Virus record (IMG/VR): IMGVR_UViG_3300020165_000008
Coordinates: 90,886 to 154,885 of that record
Length of the DNA: 64,000 bases
Source of the DNA: a virus
Reading direction: 5' to 3' (one strand)
Part shown: one piece after another, positions 47,755-55,633 of the stretch
Layout of the letters: every line of letters starts with the position of its first letter
Position numbering within the stretch: position 1 is the first letter of the stretch
Position numbers and translations under genes: made by a program
Notes under the pieces: model-generated
The model's input: only the letters and a program-made list of their open reading frames with translations
Databases searched by the model: none
What the model was told of the DNA's origin: nothing

Positions 47755-49614
47755 TTATTTTACTTCGCAGCTTCCGGCGACGCAAGCTAGTTCGCCTGCT
47801 AAGTCTGTATTGTCTTCTGTTTCAATGATCTTTGTAAGATCAACATCTTTTAGCGCTCCAAGCAAAGCATTGTATTCTTCTTTTGAGCACTCTTGGAAAG
47901 GTAACTGAACGTGCGTGTGATCAGAATAGGGAAGAACAGAGAGACCGTTATAGACATTCCTGTTTTCCCACATCCATTCACCAACATCATCCCATTCACT
48001 TTCACGAACTGAGACAGTTGCTGAAACGTTGTGTGTGTTCTCTCCCTTCCGGTGTCCGGACTTTACCCAATCACGTGAAACTCGTTCAATGCGCTTGAGT
48101 AGTGATAGGGCGCTTTCTGTTCGGTAGATAGCCCCTTCAGGAGCCTTTTGAGGAACTGAAACAACTGCTGTGTCGTGTGGTCGGAAGTATTCATCCTCAA
48201 CTAACTCTGGATGGTTCTCCGAGAGATAAGAATAGATTGCTTCATTCTTGCCCAAGCGAAGCCGACGAATGTAATAGTCACTATGCCACGCATGAATACC
48301 TGATGATGTTCCAAGCGTTAGTGAAGTTGTACCAGCCGGCTTCACACAAGTGGTTCTTGCGGCTTGTCGAATACCAATAAGATCGGCAACTCTTTTATTT
48401 TCTTCTTTTACTGATCTTGCGCCTGCTTCCATATCCAGATCCAACACTGCTCCTGATGCGATGCCGGTCATTGATACGCCAATAAGTGCGTCTTTCTCTG
48501 TTGTTCTTCGCCAAACATCACGCAAGTAGTGAAAGTCTGTATAGCCGGCTTGGAGCGTGCCTAGGAAAGCAGCAGCACGGCAACGAGCTTCATACTCTTC
48601 TTGTGAGTCAAGATCTGAAGCATTGATCTCAGTTAGGTTACAGAACTGATAAGGGCGAAGTGCGATTTCACAACAAGGGTTTGTCCCCCAATCCTTATCG
48701 TTTGATAGGTAGATACCGGGCTCACCTGAACCTGACTTTTGGATTCGATCCCAAAGTGAAAGAAAATAATCTTTATCAACTTTGTGGCGTAGGATTACAG
48801 CTGAGTTGTTTGCTCGACCACGGTGTGGGTTTGCTTCCCACCAGTCTCCAACCTTTGAAGCAATCATTTCATCATCATCAGCTGAGAAAAGAGCGATAAG
48901 AGCGGCACGGCGAATGCCTCCCGCAAGGACAGCATCCGCAATATGGCAAATCATATCATGGACTTCGATTGGGTCAAGCTTATCACCATCTTCCTTCTGT
49001 GAAAGAATGCCTTCAAGCTTTACAAGACACTCACGCAAAGGCTGCGGTCCTGGCGCTTTGCCTCCTGATGTAACTAGACGAGCACCTTTTGGTCGGATGT
49101 CTGAAAAGTCAAAACGAATCCTAGAAGTACCACGATAGTAAGATAAGATTAGTGCTTTTACAGAATCAGCCCAGCCTTCAATTGAGTCGCCAATAAGAAA
49201 ACGACGGGTTCTTTTTTCATTTGGCCGGCGGATCTCAGGAAGCTTTTCAACGTGGTGAGTTTGTACTGAGTATCCCACACCTGTTCCTCCAAGAAGAAGA
49301 AACATTGTCTCGGAAAAAGCTGCTGAGTGGTCGATAGGCAGGTAGGCGCAGTTGTATACTCTGTTTGGCGCAACCTCAATAGGCTTTCCAGCAAACTGCA
49401 TTGAGCGCATTGAAGGAAGAACCTTTCTAGGTCTTACATAGTCCTCATAAACATTGACGATCTCCCCGGCTAGATCTGGGTATTTCTTAACATGCAAATA
49501 CATATTTCTATTTACCAACTCGTCCCAACTTTCCCTACGCTGTTGGACCGGGTCGTATTTGGCGTACTTCATGTGCACCGTGATGTCTGATAAAATCTTT
49601 GTAGCAAGTTCCAT
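47755..49614 (-). CDS. nrdJ: Ribonucleotide reductase, class II (B12-dependent) type
   Basis: 619 residues, single-chain size. PSMRSMQFAGKPIE and LLGGTGVGYSVQ near the start, then DWGTNPCCEIALRPYQFCNLTEI near 312-335 with the active-site cysteines, and ARTTCVKPAGTTSLTLGTSSGIHAWHS. The C-terminal ACVAGSC gives the redox cysteine pair. The layout fits monomeric adenosylcobalamin enzymes; no NrdB or NrdG partner is seen. It reduces ribonucleotides to deoxyribonucleotides. Confidence 0.9.
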   Translation of the reverse strand: MELATKILSDITVHMKYAKYDPVQQRRESWDELVNRNMYLHVKKYPDLAGEIVNVYEDYVRPRKVLPSMRSMQFAGKPIEVAPNRVYNCAYLPIDHSAAFSETMFLLLGGTGVGYSVQTHHVEKLPEIRRPNEKRTRRFLIGDSIEGWADSVKALILSYYRGTSRIRFDFSDIRPKGARLVTSGGKAPGPQPLRECLVKLEGILSQKEDGDKLDPIEVHDMICHIADAVLAGGIRRAALIALFSADDDEMIASKVGDWWEANPHRGRANNSAVILRHKVDKDYFLSLWDRIQKSGSGEPGIYLSNDKDWGTNPCCEIALRPYQFCNLTEINASDLDSQEEYEARCRAAAFLGTLQAGYTDFHYLRDVWRRTTEKDALIGVSMTGIASGAVLDLDMEAGARSVKEENKRVADLIGIRQAARTTCVKPAGTTSLTLGTSSGIHAWHSDYYIRRLRLGKNEAIYSYLSENHPELVEDEYFRPHDTAVVSVPQKAPEGAIYRTESALSLLKRIERVSRDWVKSGHRKGENTHNVSATVSVRESEWDDVGEWMWENRNVYNGLSVLPYSDHTHVQLPFQECSKEEYNALLGALKDVDLTKIIETEDNTDLAGELACVAGSCEVK

Positions 49615-51002
49615 TAACTATTTTCTCCTTCAGTTTTCATTTGTTTGTATTGTTCTCGCAGATGATTCATCTGTCTTTTTGCTGTATTCTTTTTTAGATC
49701 TTCGATTGATTCATTTGTTGGCTCCAAAACTCGAATCTTAACATTGCTGGTATCCATATATAAAGGAAAAACTAGCCCATCCGCACCGTTTCTGTTTTTT
49801 GCGACATACAAACGGCCGGTATTATTGTTTCGATCATCGATTGTCCTAGAGAGCGAGCAAATAAAATCAGCAACAAAGCACTTACTAAATGCTTCTGAAA
49901 TAGCTTCCATCGTTACGATTTCGGCATTAACACCAGAGCGGTTTGTCTGAGATGCGGTCCAAATAGGACAAGCGTATTTTTGTGCTAGACCTCGTAGGTT
50001 TTCATAGATAGATTCAAGTTCAAATCTTTTGTCCTTATAACTAGTTACGGACTTTAAAAGATCGGCATAATCAACAACGATTGTTCCAATAGGAATGCCT
50101 CTTGATACTAGCTTTTCCAAGTGGCGGTCAAGAGTCGCAACAGATGCTGATTTTGTTGGATACTCCTTTACAATAATGGCGCCCTCAATCTCTTTAATCG
50201 AGTCTAAAACATCTTCTTTTCTATTTCTTAGTTCGTTTAGTTTGATCTCGGAAATACAAGAATCGTATCTTTGTGCTACCACCTTATCAGACAGCTCTAG
50301 TGTATAATGAACAACAGTCTTACCTGCTTTCGCAGCTTGTGCTCCTAGATGGGCCAAGGCCATTGATTTTCCTGCTCCTGTTGGTGCGATAACTACACCT
50401 AGTTCTCCAATACCGTGGCCACCTTGTGTTAGATCGTCAATAAGCGACCATCCTGTTGTAACGGGGTGCCTGGGCTTTTCCACATACCGAGCATCAAAGT
50501 CCTTGATAAAGTCGTGACCAAAGTCATTGTCCATTCCAAGCTTTAGTGCTTCGTCGATAACTCCTTTCACCTCGTCAAACGAAGAGCTTTTGATCAAAGA
50601 GATAGAATGTAAAATAGCTTCTTGGAGTTTCTGCTTCTTGCAAAAGTCTAATGCCTGATTCTTAATATAATCAGAATCTGCTACAATCTGGTTTCCAATA
50701 GATTTTGCAACAAAGTTTCGAATCGTTGCCTGGACTGACTCTGGAAGATCTGTGATTTCAGTTCTTACCAAAGTCTCTAAGGTTTCTTCGGACGGATGAA
50801 CACTGTATTCTGTTCTATGTCTGAAAATAAGCTTTGTTAGTTCTTGTAAAGCTTTGTTCTCGAAAAAAGACACGTCCAGGACTTCTTCCATTTGATCGGC
50901 AAAAGGACGATCGAACATAATAAGTTTGCAAAGCTTTTCTTGGAAAGACTTACCAAACTTCTCGAACCCGTCTTTATTACCAAATGTTGTATCTTTAATC
51001 AT
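49614..51002 (-). CDS. Replicative DNA helicase, DnaB/gp41 type
   Basis: 462 residues. The RecA-like C-terminal domain has Walker A APTGAGKSM near 206 and Walker B TIVVDYADLLK near 309, then IWTASQTNRSG, the sensor strand. The N-terminal 180 residues are helical. Such helicases unwind the fork as hexamers. Next upstream are the exonuclease, an SH3-like gene, deaminase, UvsX and SSB. Confidence 0.9.
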   Translation of the reverse strand: MIKDTTFGNKDGFEKFGKSFQEKLCKLIMFDRPFADQMEEVLDVSFFENKALQELTKLIFRHRTEYSVHPSEETLETLVRTEITDLPESVQATIRNFVAKSIGNQIVADSDYIKNQALDFCKKQKLQEAILHSISLIKSSSFDEVKGVIDEALKLGMDNDFGHDFIKDFDARYVEKPRHPVTTGWSLIDDLTQGGHGIGELGVVIAPTGAGKSMALAHLGAQAAKAGKTVVHYTLELSDKVVAQRYDSCISEIKLNELRNRKEDVLDSIKEIEGAIIVKEYPTKSASVATLDRHLEKLVSRGIPIGTIVVDYADLLKSVTSYKDKRFELESIYENLRGLAQKYACPIWTASQTNRSGVNAEIVTMEAISEAFSKCFVADFICSLSRTIDDRNNNTGRLYVAKNRNGADGLVFPLYMDTSNVKIRVLEPTNESIEDLKKNTAKRQMNHLREQYKQMKTEGENS

Positions 51003-51004
51003 AG

Positions 51005-51988
51005 CTATGCTCCTTGTTTCGCTAGGGTTCTTTGGTTGTTCATTACCATTCTAGAAAAAAGACGGAGTGAGGACCAGTCATAGGCACCCAACCCTTCTTT
51101 AATCAGTTTCGCATCAAAGTCTTTTTGACTATACGAGAACGGTTCATTATACACTTCTTTTGTGCCGTCCGCAACCCCAATCGGAATGTCTGGCGCATAA
51201 AGTTGCATCATTTTGTAATTGCTGTATAAAAGGTCCTTGGACTCTAGCAGCTTTTTATGGACAGACATTTTCTTTTCTACCTTTCTACAGCCTTTGAGAA
51301 TGTCATCAACCCCATAGAACTTATCCTCTGAAAGGAACGGAAAGGCCTTTACAAGCGTCTTGATGCCGACACCCTTCACACCGGGTAGGTTGTCTGATTT
51401 GTCGCCCTCTACGGCCCTAGCCAGCGCCATATTGGTTGGGTGAACTTTATACTTTTCTGTTACTGTTTTATGAGTCTCAAAACTATCTGAAATGGGACGG
51501 TATAAAATAGTATCATTAGAGCAAAGCTGTAAAAAGTCCTTGTCGCTGGATACAATGATCTTTACTGCGTCTTTCGAGCCTGGGAAAGTACATAAATAAG
51601 CAATAATATCATCAGCCTCTATTCCTTTGTGGAGGTATTGCTTTACCGGCAAGGTCTCCAAATACTCTATCAAGCGCAGTTGTTGCCAAACTTTGTTTTT
51701 TAGTTTGTCATCGTCAGTAAGATGGTTATAGTTCCAATTCATTTTGATTGGCTTACGACCTTCTTTGTATCCTTTGTTCTCGGATCTTTTGCGAACTGCC
51801 CCTCCTGGTCCGTCCCAACAGATGTGGACTTCTTGCGGATCGATCTCACGAATACATTTCTGCATTGACTTGAGAAAGCCATAGAACCCACCGATCGGAT
51901 CCCCATTAGGTCCAAGAGAGGGGTTTACAACATATGACCTCAAAAACATATTGAGGGCATCGATGATCATAATCTTTTTATTCGGCAT
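51005..51988 (-). CDS. 5'-3' exonuclease / flap endonuclease (FEN family)
   Basis: 327 residues from the ATG at 51988. MIIDALNMFLRS (Asp near 10), YKEGRK, GIEADDIIAYL, VSSDKDFLQL and EGDKSDNLPGVKGVGIKT provide the metal-binding aspartates and the helix-three-turn-helix. It corresponds to the 5' nuclease of Pol I or T4 RNase H and would remove RNA primers. The family A polymerase at 55630 lacks such a domain, so the two may work together. Confidence 0.9.
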   Translation of the reverse strand: MPNKKIMIIDALNMFLRSYVVNPSLGPNGDPIGGFYGFLKSMQKCIREIDPQEVHICWDGPGGAVRKRSENKGYKEGRKPIKMNWNYNHLTDDDKLKNKVWQQLRLIEYLETLPVKQYLHKGIEADDIIAYLCTFPGSKDAVKIIVSSDKDFLQLCSNDTILYRPISDSFETHKTVTEKYKVHPTNMALARAVEGDKSDNLPGVKGVGIKTLVKAFPFLSEDKFYGVDDILKGCRKVEKKMSVHKKLLESKDLLYSNYKMMQLYAPDIPIGVADGTKEVYNEPFSYSQKDFDAKLIKEGLGAYDWSSLRLFSRMVMNNQRTLAKQGA

Positions 51989-52373
51989 TTGCAAACCATC
52001 CCTCACTCAGAAAATAGTCGACTAGTTCTTCGGCCATCTGGGCTGGTAAGAAACTAATCTCTCCTTCAAGTGTCCCGTCTGCTAATGTGTTCGCAAATAC
52101 AAGGGTCTTTGTAGGGGCCACACCCCCATTTCTTGTCTTCCAAAGTCGTTCAAAATGGTCTTGGATTGACCCTTGACGAGTATACATGTCTTCTGGTGTT
52201 AGTCTAATAAAAGCTTTTTCGCCTGACGTTCTTGTTGTCGGCCCGAACTTGCCTCCGGATAATGCGTGCCAGCTTGTCGCAATCAACGTTTTTCCATCTT
52301 TTCGCATTTCTTTTACAACACCATACCGCTCGCCATATGATGGGTTGTGGTATTCAACTAGTTGTCCGTTCAT
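51978..52373 (-). CDS. Small SH3-like protein, GQLV family
   Basis: 131 residues from the ATG at 52373, which overlaps the deaminase stop (ATGA). MNGQLVEYHNPSYGERYGVVKEMRKDGKTLIATSWHAL is again the G-x-LV ... YGVV ... W skeleton, followed by 85 extra residues (VFANTLADGTLEGEISFLPAQMAEELVDYFL). Largest member of the set. Function unknown; it sits in the middle of the replication genes. Confidence 0.55.
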   Translation of the reverse strand: MNGQLVEYHNPSYGERYGVVKEMRKDGKTLIATSWHALSGGKFGPTTRTSGEKAFIRLTPEDMYTRQGSIQDHFERLWKTRNGGVAPTKTLVFANTLADGTLEGEISFLPAQMAEELVDYFLSEGWFANAE

Positions 52374-52801
52374 AATTTCATTTCTCCTATAAATTTTTCG
52401 TCGACAGAGTAAATCACTCGTCTGATACCAACGTGCCGCATTGCGGCTTGGCACATACAACAAGGCTTTGACATACGCCATTCTCCTTGTGGGCTAATGC
52501 GCACGACATAAATGGTTGCTCCAGAGGTTGAACGTCTGTCAACCCCTAGAATACAACCAAGTTCTGCGTGAACAGTAGCGTGTTCTGGTTTTTTCTTGAA
52601 CTTAGCCGCAAAAGAATTAAACTGATTCTTATTGACGCCCAAACTCAAAACTTTTGATCCCTTCGCTAAAACAGCACCGTGCCTAAACACAGGGAAGTTA
52701 GAGGTGCTGGCCTGCTTTGCAGCAAGGCCCAGCATCCTCCTTTCCCTACTCGTCGGTGCTCTCTTCGTCGTAGTAATCTTCTGCGTTTCCTGTTCTTTCA
52801 T
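52370..52801 (-). CDS. Deoxycytidylate deaminase-like enzyme
   Basis: 143 residues from the ATG at 52801. HAELGCILG and KPCCMCQAAM hold the zinc ligands His, Cys, Cys and the catalytic Glu of the cytidine/dCMP deaminase fold; FRHGAVLAKG is the family entry strand. It would turn dCMP to dUMP for ThyX. The N-terminus overlaps uvsX by 56 bases; a start at the ATG 52735, just after a GGAGG, would avoid that and also keep the whole fold. Confidence 0.85.
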   Translation of the reverse strand: MKEQETQKITTTKRAPTSRERRMLGLAAKQASTSNFPVFRHGAVLAKGSKVLSLGVNKNQFNSFAAKFKKKPEHATVHAELGCILGVDRRSTSGATIYVVRISPQGEWRMSKPCCMCQAAMRHVGIRRVIYSVDEKFIGEMKL

Positions 52802-53831
52802 CGAATTTCCTTACTACTACTTCGTCCATGATATCTAAGATCTCACGTCGGAATAAAGGATCTTCTAGCTCTTTGAGCCAATCAGCAGCACGGAACTTTT
52901 TCTCGGTCCCATCACGGAACGTTAGAGTATACCACGCACCGGACTTTACTCGATCGGAAATCTTAATTGCATCCAACCAAGACTCCTCATCAAGAATACC
53001 TGGGCTGTCTGTCCCAAACATAATCTTGAACTCACAGTTTCGACCTTCGGTTCCAAACCTTGACTTTTCTAGCTTACAGCGCACAAGCTTACCAAGGCGG
53101 AAGCCAGTTTCATCTGTAATAAAGTTTTTCTTTGCTTTTGAACCTGTAAGCCAAATCCGAAGCGAATAAACATACGAAAGTGCTTTGCCGCCTGGAGTGA
53201 AGAAAGGTGTGGTCATTGCCTCAGCGATGTTTGAGGTAATGTTTGTTTTGAGCTGATTTAGAATCAAAACAGTTGCTTGCTTGTCTGCGACTGGAATTGA
53301 AAGCTTTTCTGTTCCCTTTGCTAGCACTCTTGGCTTCATTGCCATTGTTGCTTGAGGGTTGAAATCTTTCTCTAGATCTGCTCTTGCTGGTGTCATAGCC
53401 AACGAGTCCCAAATAAACAAAACACGATCTTCGGTTTGTTCTAGGATTGTTTCTATTGATCCAAGCACATCTTCAACGGTAGTTGCCTGAACATAAAGCA
53501 AATCCTCTAGCTCACAACCTGCCGACGTCAAGAAAGCAGGATCGATTGATGATTCTGAATCAAAATAAACAACCTGAATACCTTTACGTTGAGCCGAAGC
53601 AGCAATCTGTGCCGCCATGTAAGACTTACCCGTCGACTCCAGGCCGGCGATTTCAGTCCACTTCCCAACAGGGATCCCGGCAACTTGACCCTTACAAATA
53701 ATAGAGTCAAGCCACCGAGAACCTGTGGGGATCCAATCTTTCACCTCTGTTGGGTTTTCCTTTGTAAGATCATGAGCGACGATTGCGCCCATTTTCTTAT
53801 TTAGGATATCTTTTAGATCTTTGATCCCCAT
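52746..53831 (-). CDS. uvsX: Recombinase UvsX (RecA family)
   Basis: 361 residues from the ATG at 53831; the frame runs further up but overlaps the SSB gene. Walker A GLESTGKSY near 64, QVVYFDSESSID, Walker B VLFIWDSLAM near 140, and the loop ILNQLKTN with the GGKALSY turn match RecA/UvsX. It pairs strands in recombination-dependent replication with the SSB directly upstream. Confidence 0.9.
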   Translation of the reverse strand: MGIKDLKDILNKKMGAIVAHDLTKENPTEVKDWIPTGSRWLDSIICKGQVAGIPVGKWTEIAGLESTGKSYMAAQIAASAQRKGIQVVYFDSESSIDPAFLTSAGCELEDLLYVQATTVEDVLGSIETILEQTEDRVLFIWDSLAMTPARADLEKDFNPQATMAMKPRVLAKGTEKLSIPVADKQATVLILNQLKTNITSNIAEAMTTPFFTPGGKALSYVYSLRIWLTGSKAKKNFITDETGFRLGKLVRCKLEKSRFGTEGRNCEFKIMFGTDSPGILDEESWLDAIKISDRVKSGAWYTLTFRDGTEKKFRAADWLKELEDPLFRREILDIMDEVVVRKFDERTGNAEDYYDEESTDE

Positions 53832-53838
53832 AAACCCC

Positions 53839-54576
53839 CTATACCAAGTCGGCAATTGCGTTGGCCACTCGACTGCCGCCACCAGAGCGGATAGTCTCAC
53901 TAGCCATCTCTTCCGGATCTACGTCGTCAGACATAAGAAAGGCATCTAGGATTTCCTGAACCTCTGCCGGAGTCTTTCGGGTTTGCATTCCATCAATGTC
54001 CGGAAGGTTTGCGAGCCACTCTTCGGTCTGATTCTCATCCTTGGAAAGCTTTGTAGCCTTTGGTCGAGGACGAACCACGGTCTCAGGATACATCTTACCA
54101 TTCGGCTTATCGTAAGTAACCTTGAGATCGAATCCAGCACTTGGGTCTGTGATGTCACCAAAGTCCGGATCCAGCACAGTCTTTAGAAGCTCCTGGTATA
54201 CAGTCTTCGAGTAAGACCAAACCTTTGGACCATCATCTTCCTGTCCACGAACAATTACAGGTGAGAAGAAACGAGCCTTAGCAGACAAGTCACGAGCCAT
54301 GTTTCGGCTTTCTTCCGAACCCTCATCATAAAGTTTTCGCACGAACCGATCAAGCGCATCATCCTCGTTGAAGTTCTTCTTTGGCGAGAGGAACGGTTGA
54401 GAGTCGCCCACACGATAGTGGACAAAATACTGCTTGAATGGATCGCCATCAGGCGTAGGAAGAATACGAATCTCATAAGTATTCCCGATCTCCATCTTTA
54501 GATACCGACCTCCGCCGTTACCCTTGTTGTTCAGCTTGTCAAGCTTCTTCTTCATTTTGCTCATATCAATAGCCAT
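53839..54576 (-). CDS. Single-stranded DNA binding protein, gp32-like
   Basis: 245 residues. The basic N-terminus MSKMKKKLDKLNNKG (LAST-like motif), then YLKMEIGNTYEIRILPTPDGDPFKQYFVHYRVG, and an acidic C-terminus (DDVDPEEMASET) correspond to the three parts of T4 gp32, though the usual zinc-binding cysteines are missing. AGGAGG before the ATG. First gene after a perfect sigma70-like promoter and upstream of uvsX. Confidence 0.8.
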   Translation of the reverse strand: MAIDMSKMKKKLDKLNNKGNGGGRYLKMEIGNTYEIRILPTPDGDPFKQYFVHYRVGDSQPFLSPKKNFNEDDALDRFVRKLYDEGSEESRNMARDLSAKARFFSPVIVRGQEDDGPKVWSYSKTVYQELLKTVLDPDFGDITDPSAGFDLKVTYDKPNGKMYPETVVRPRPKATKLSKDENQTEEWLANLPDIDGMQTRKTPAEVQEILDAFLMSDDVDPEEMASETIRSGGGSRVANAIADLV

Positions 54577-54629
54577 GTGTACCTCCTATGGTTGGCTGCG
54601 GCGACCCGAATGGCCACCGAATTTAGTTT

Positions 54630-54658
54630 ATTATACACCAGAGAGTGGCGAATGTCAA
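54630..54658 (-). promoter_or_regulatory. Sigma70-like promoter of the SSB gene
   Basis: TTGACA (54658-54653), 17 bases, TATAAT (54635-54630) on minus: both boxes perfect, ideal spacing. A two-box element lies 46 bases upstream, so this unit has both classes. Confidence 0.9.
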
Positions 54659-54703
54659 GCACTCGTTTCTCATCGGTCAGACGCCCTTGAGCGCCTCACA
54701 TTA

Positions 54704-54733
54704 GTTAGACGATCGAGCGCCGGATCTTATCCA
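54704..54733 (-). promoter_or_regulatory. Two-box element, copy 12
   Basis: TGGATAAGATCC, spacer GGCGCTCGA, TCGTCTAAC on minus. A weaker partial copy of the second box (CGTCTGAC) lies at 54675-54682. Both precede the SSB-UvsX-helicase-RNR unit. Confidence 0.7.
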
Positions 54734-54772
54734 CGTAAAAACGAAAAAATGTCCGGCGGCGATCGTGGTGCC

Positions 54773-55633
54773 TCAGTTCTGGTTTTCTATCAACTGTTCT
54801 TGGATCATCGTGCTGTATTGAACAATATATCCATAGTTGTGTTCTAAGTCCGAGCGATAAATAACAAATGATGATGCATTTGATGGCTCTGTATTGTTTG
54901 CTGCTGTGTTGATGTCTTTAATGTTCATCAGCCTAGCCGGTTCCTTTAGCGCCTCATCGTTCAGAACATAAGTATAGCTCGTCTCTCTCGGGAAGTCAAG
55001 AGAATAAAAAAGTTTTTTTTCACCGTTCTCGACGTTAAAGGCTCCAAACGTTGCGATGCGGGCGGTTTCCACCGGATCGTCCGTCGTATTTAGCACGGGG
55101 CGCTGGTCCTTACAGAAGTTGATCATGTGAAAAGTCGAAACAATAAGATCGTTTAGTTGTTCATAATAGTTTAGAATGTTGACTTCTGGGCTGATCTTCT
55201 CTAAGGCCATATTATCAACAATAAACATTTTTTCGATCAATCCGGAGCGAGCAAACTCCTGCATAACCATCAGGGCGGCTCTTTGTTGTAATTTTGCTGT
55301 TCCGTTGATTGTATTTGGGTCTGATTTAACAAAGATAACCGTTTTTGGGTTTTCTTTGACTTCTTCCATCAAAACCAAGGAAGTTGCTGCTGACCTTGCT
55401 GCTCCATTAACAACAAAAAGCAACTTATCGTCTGCAGCAAAGGTTTTTAATGTTTTTGACCACTTTTTCTTGGTCTCGAACATCTTACTTTCTAACTCTT
55501 CTACTTTTTTCGTTTTCGGGATCTTGATATCACCTTTTTCAGAAACGCAAAGAACAGAATAATCATAATACTTTTTAAAATGTTCGGCAATCTGGCTTCC
55601 GCCGTCGCCAATACCAATAACTTTTTCAATCAT
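54773..55633 (-). CDS. Divergent tubulin/FtsZ-superfamily-like protein
   Basis: 286 residues. KVIGIGDGGSQIAEHF (4-19) stands where FtsZ has its first nucleotide loop (I-G-x-G-G-x-G-x-N). LLFVVNGAARSAATSLVLMEE (71-91) is at the place of the G-G-G-T-G-T-G signature loop, then KTVIFVKSDPN, a helix with KLQQRAALMVMQEF, and KMFIVDNMAL, matching the order V-T-x-P ... LIV-I-P-N-x-x-L. The signature loop has lost its glycines, so GTP binding is uncertain. Known phage relatives are PhuZ filaments. The start overlaps the polymerase stop (ATGA). Confidence 0.5.
   Translation of the reverse strand: MIEKVIGIGDGGSQIAEHFKKYYDYSVLCVSEKGDIKIPKTKKVEELESKMFETKKKWSKTLKTFAADDKLLFVVNGAARSAATSLVLMEEVKENPKTVIFVKSDPNTINGTAKLQQRAALMVMQEFARSGLIEKMFIVDNMALEKISPEVNILNYYEQLNDLIVSTFHMINFCKDQRPVLNTTDDPVETARIATFGAFNVENGEKKLFYSLDFPRETSYTYVLNDEALKEPARLMNIKDINTAANNTEPSNASSFVIYRSDLEHNYGYIVQYSTMIQEQLIENQN
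54971..54999 (-). promoter_or_regulatory. Possible internal sigma70-like promoter
   Basis: TTGACT (54999-54994), 17 bases, TATACT (54976-54971) on minus, within the tubulin-like gene. If real it would give an extra start toward the SSB unit. Confidence 0.3.
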
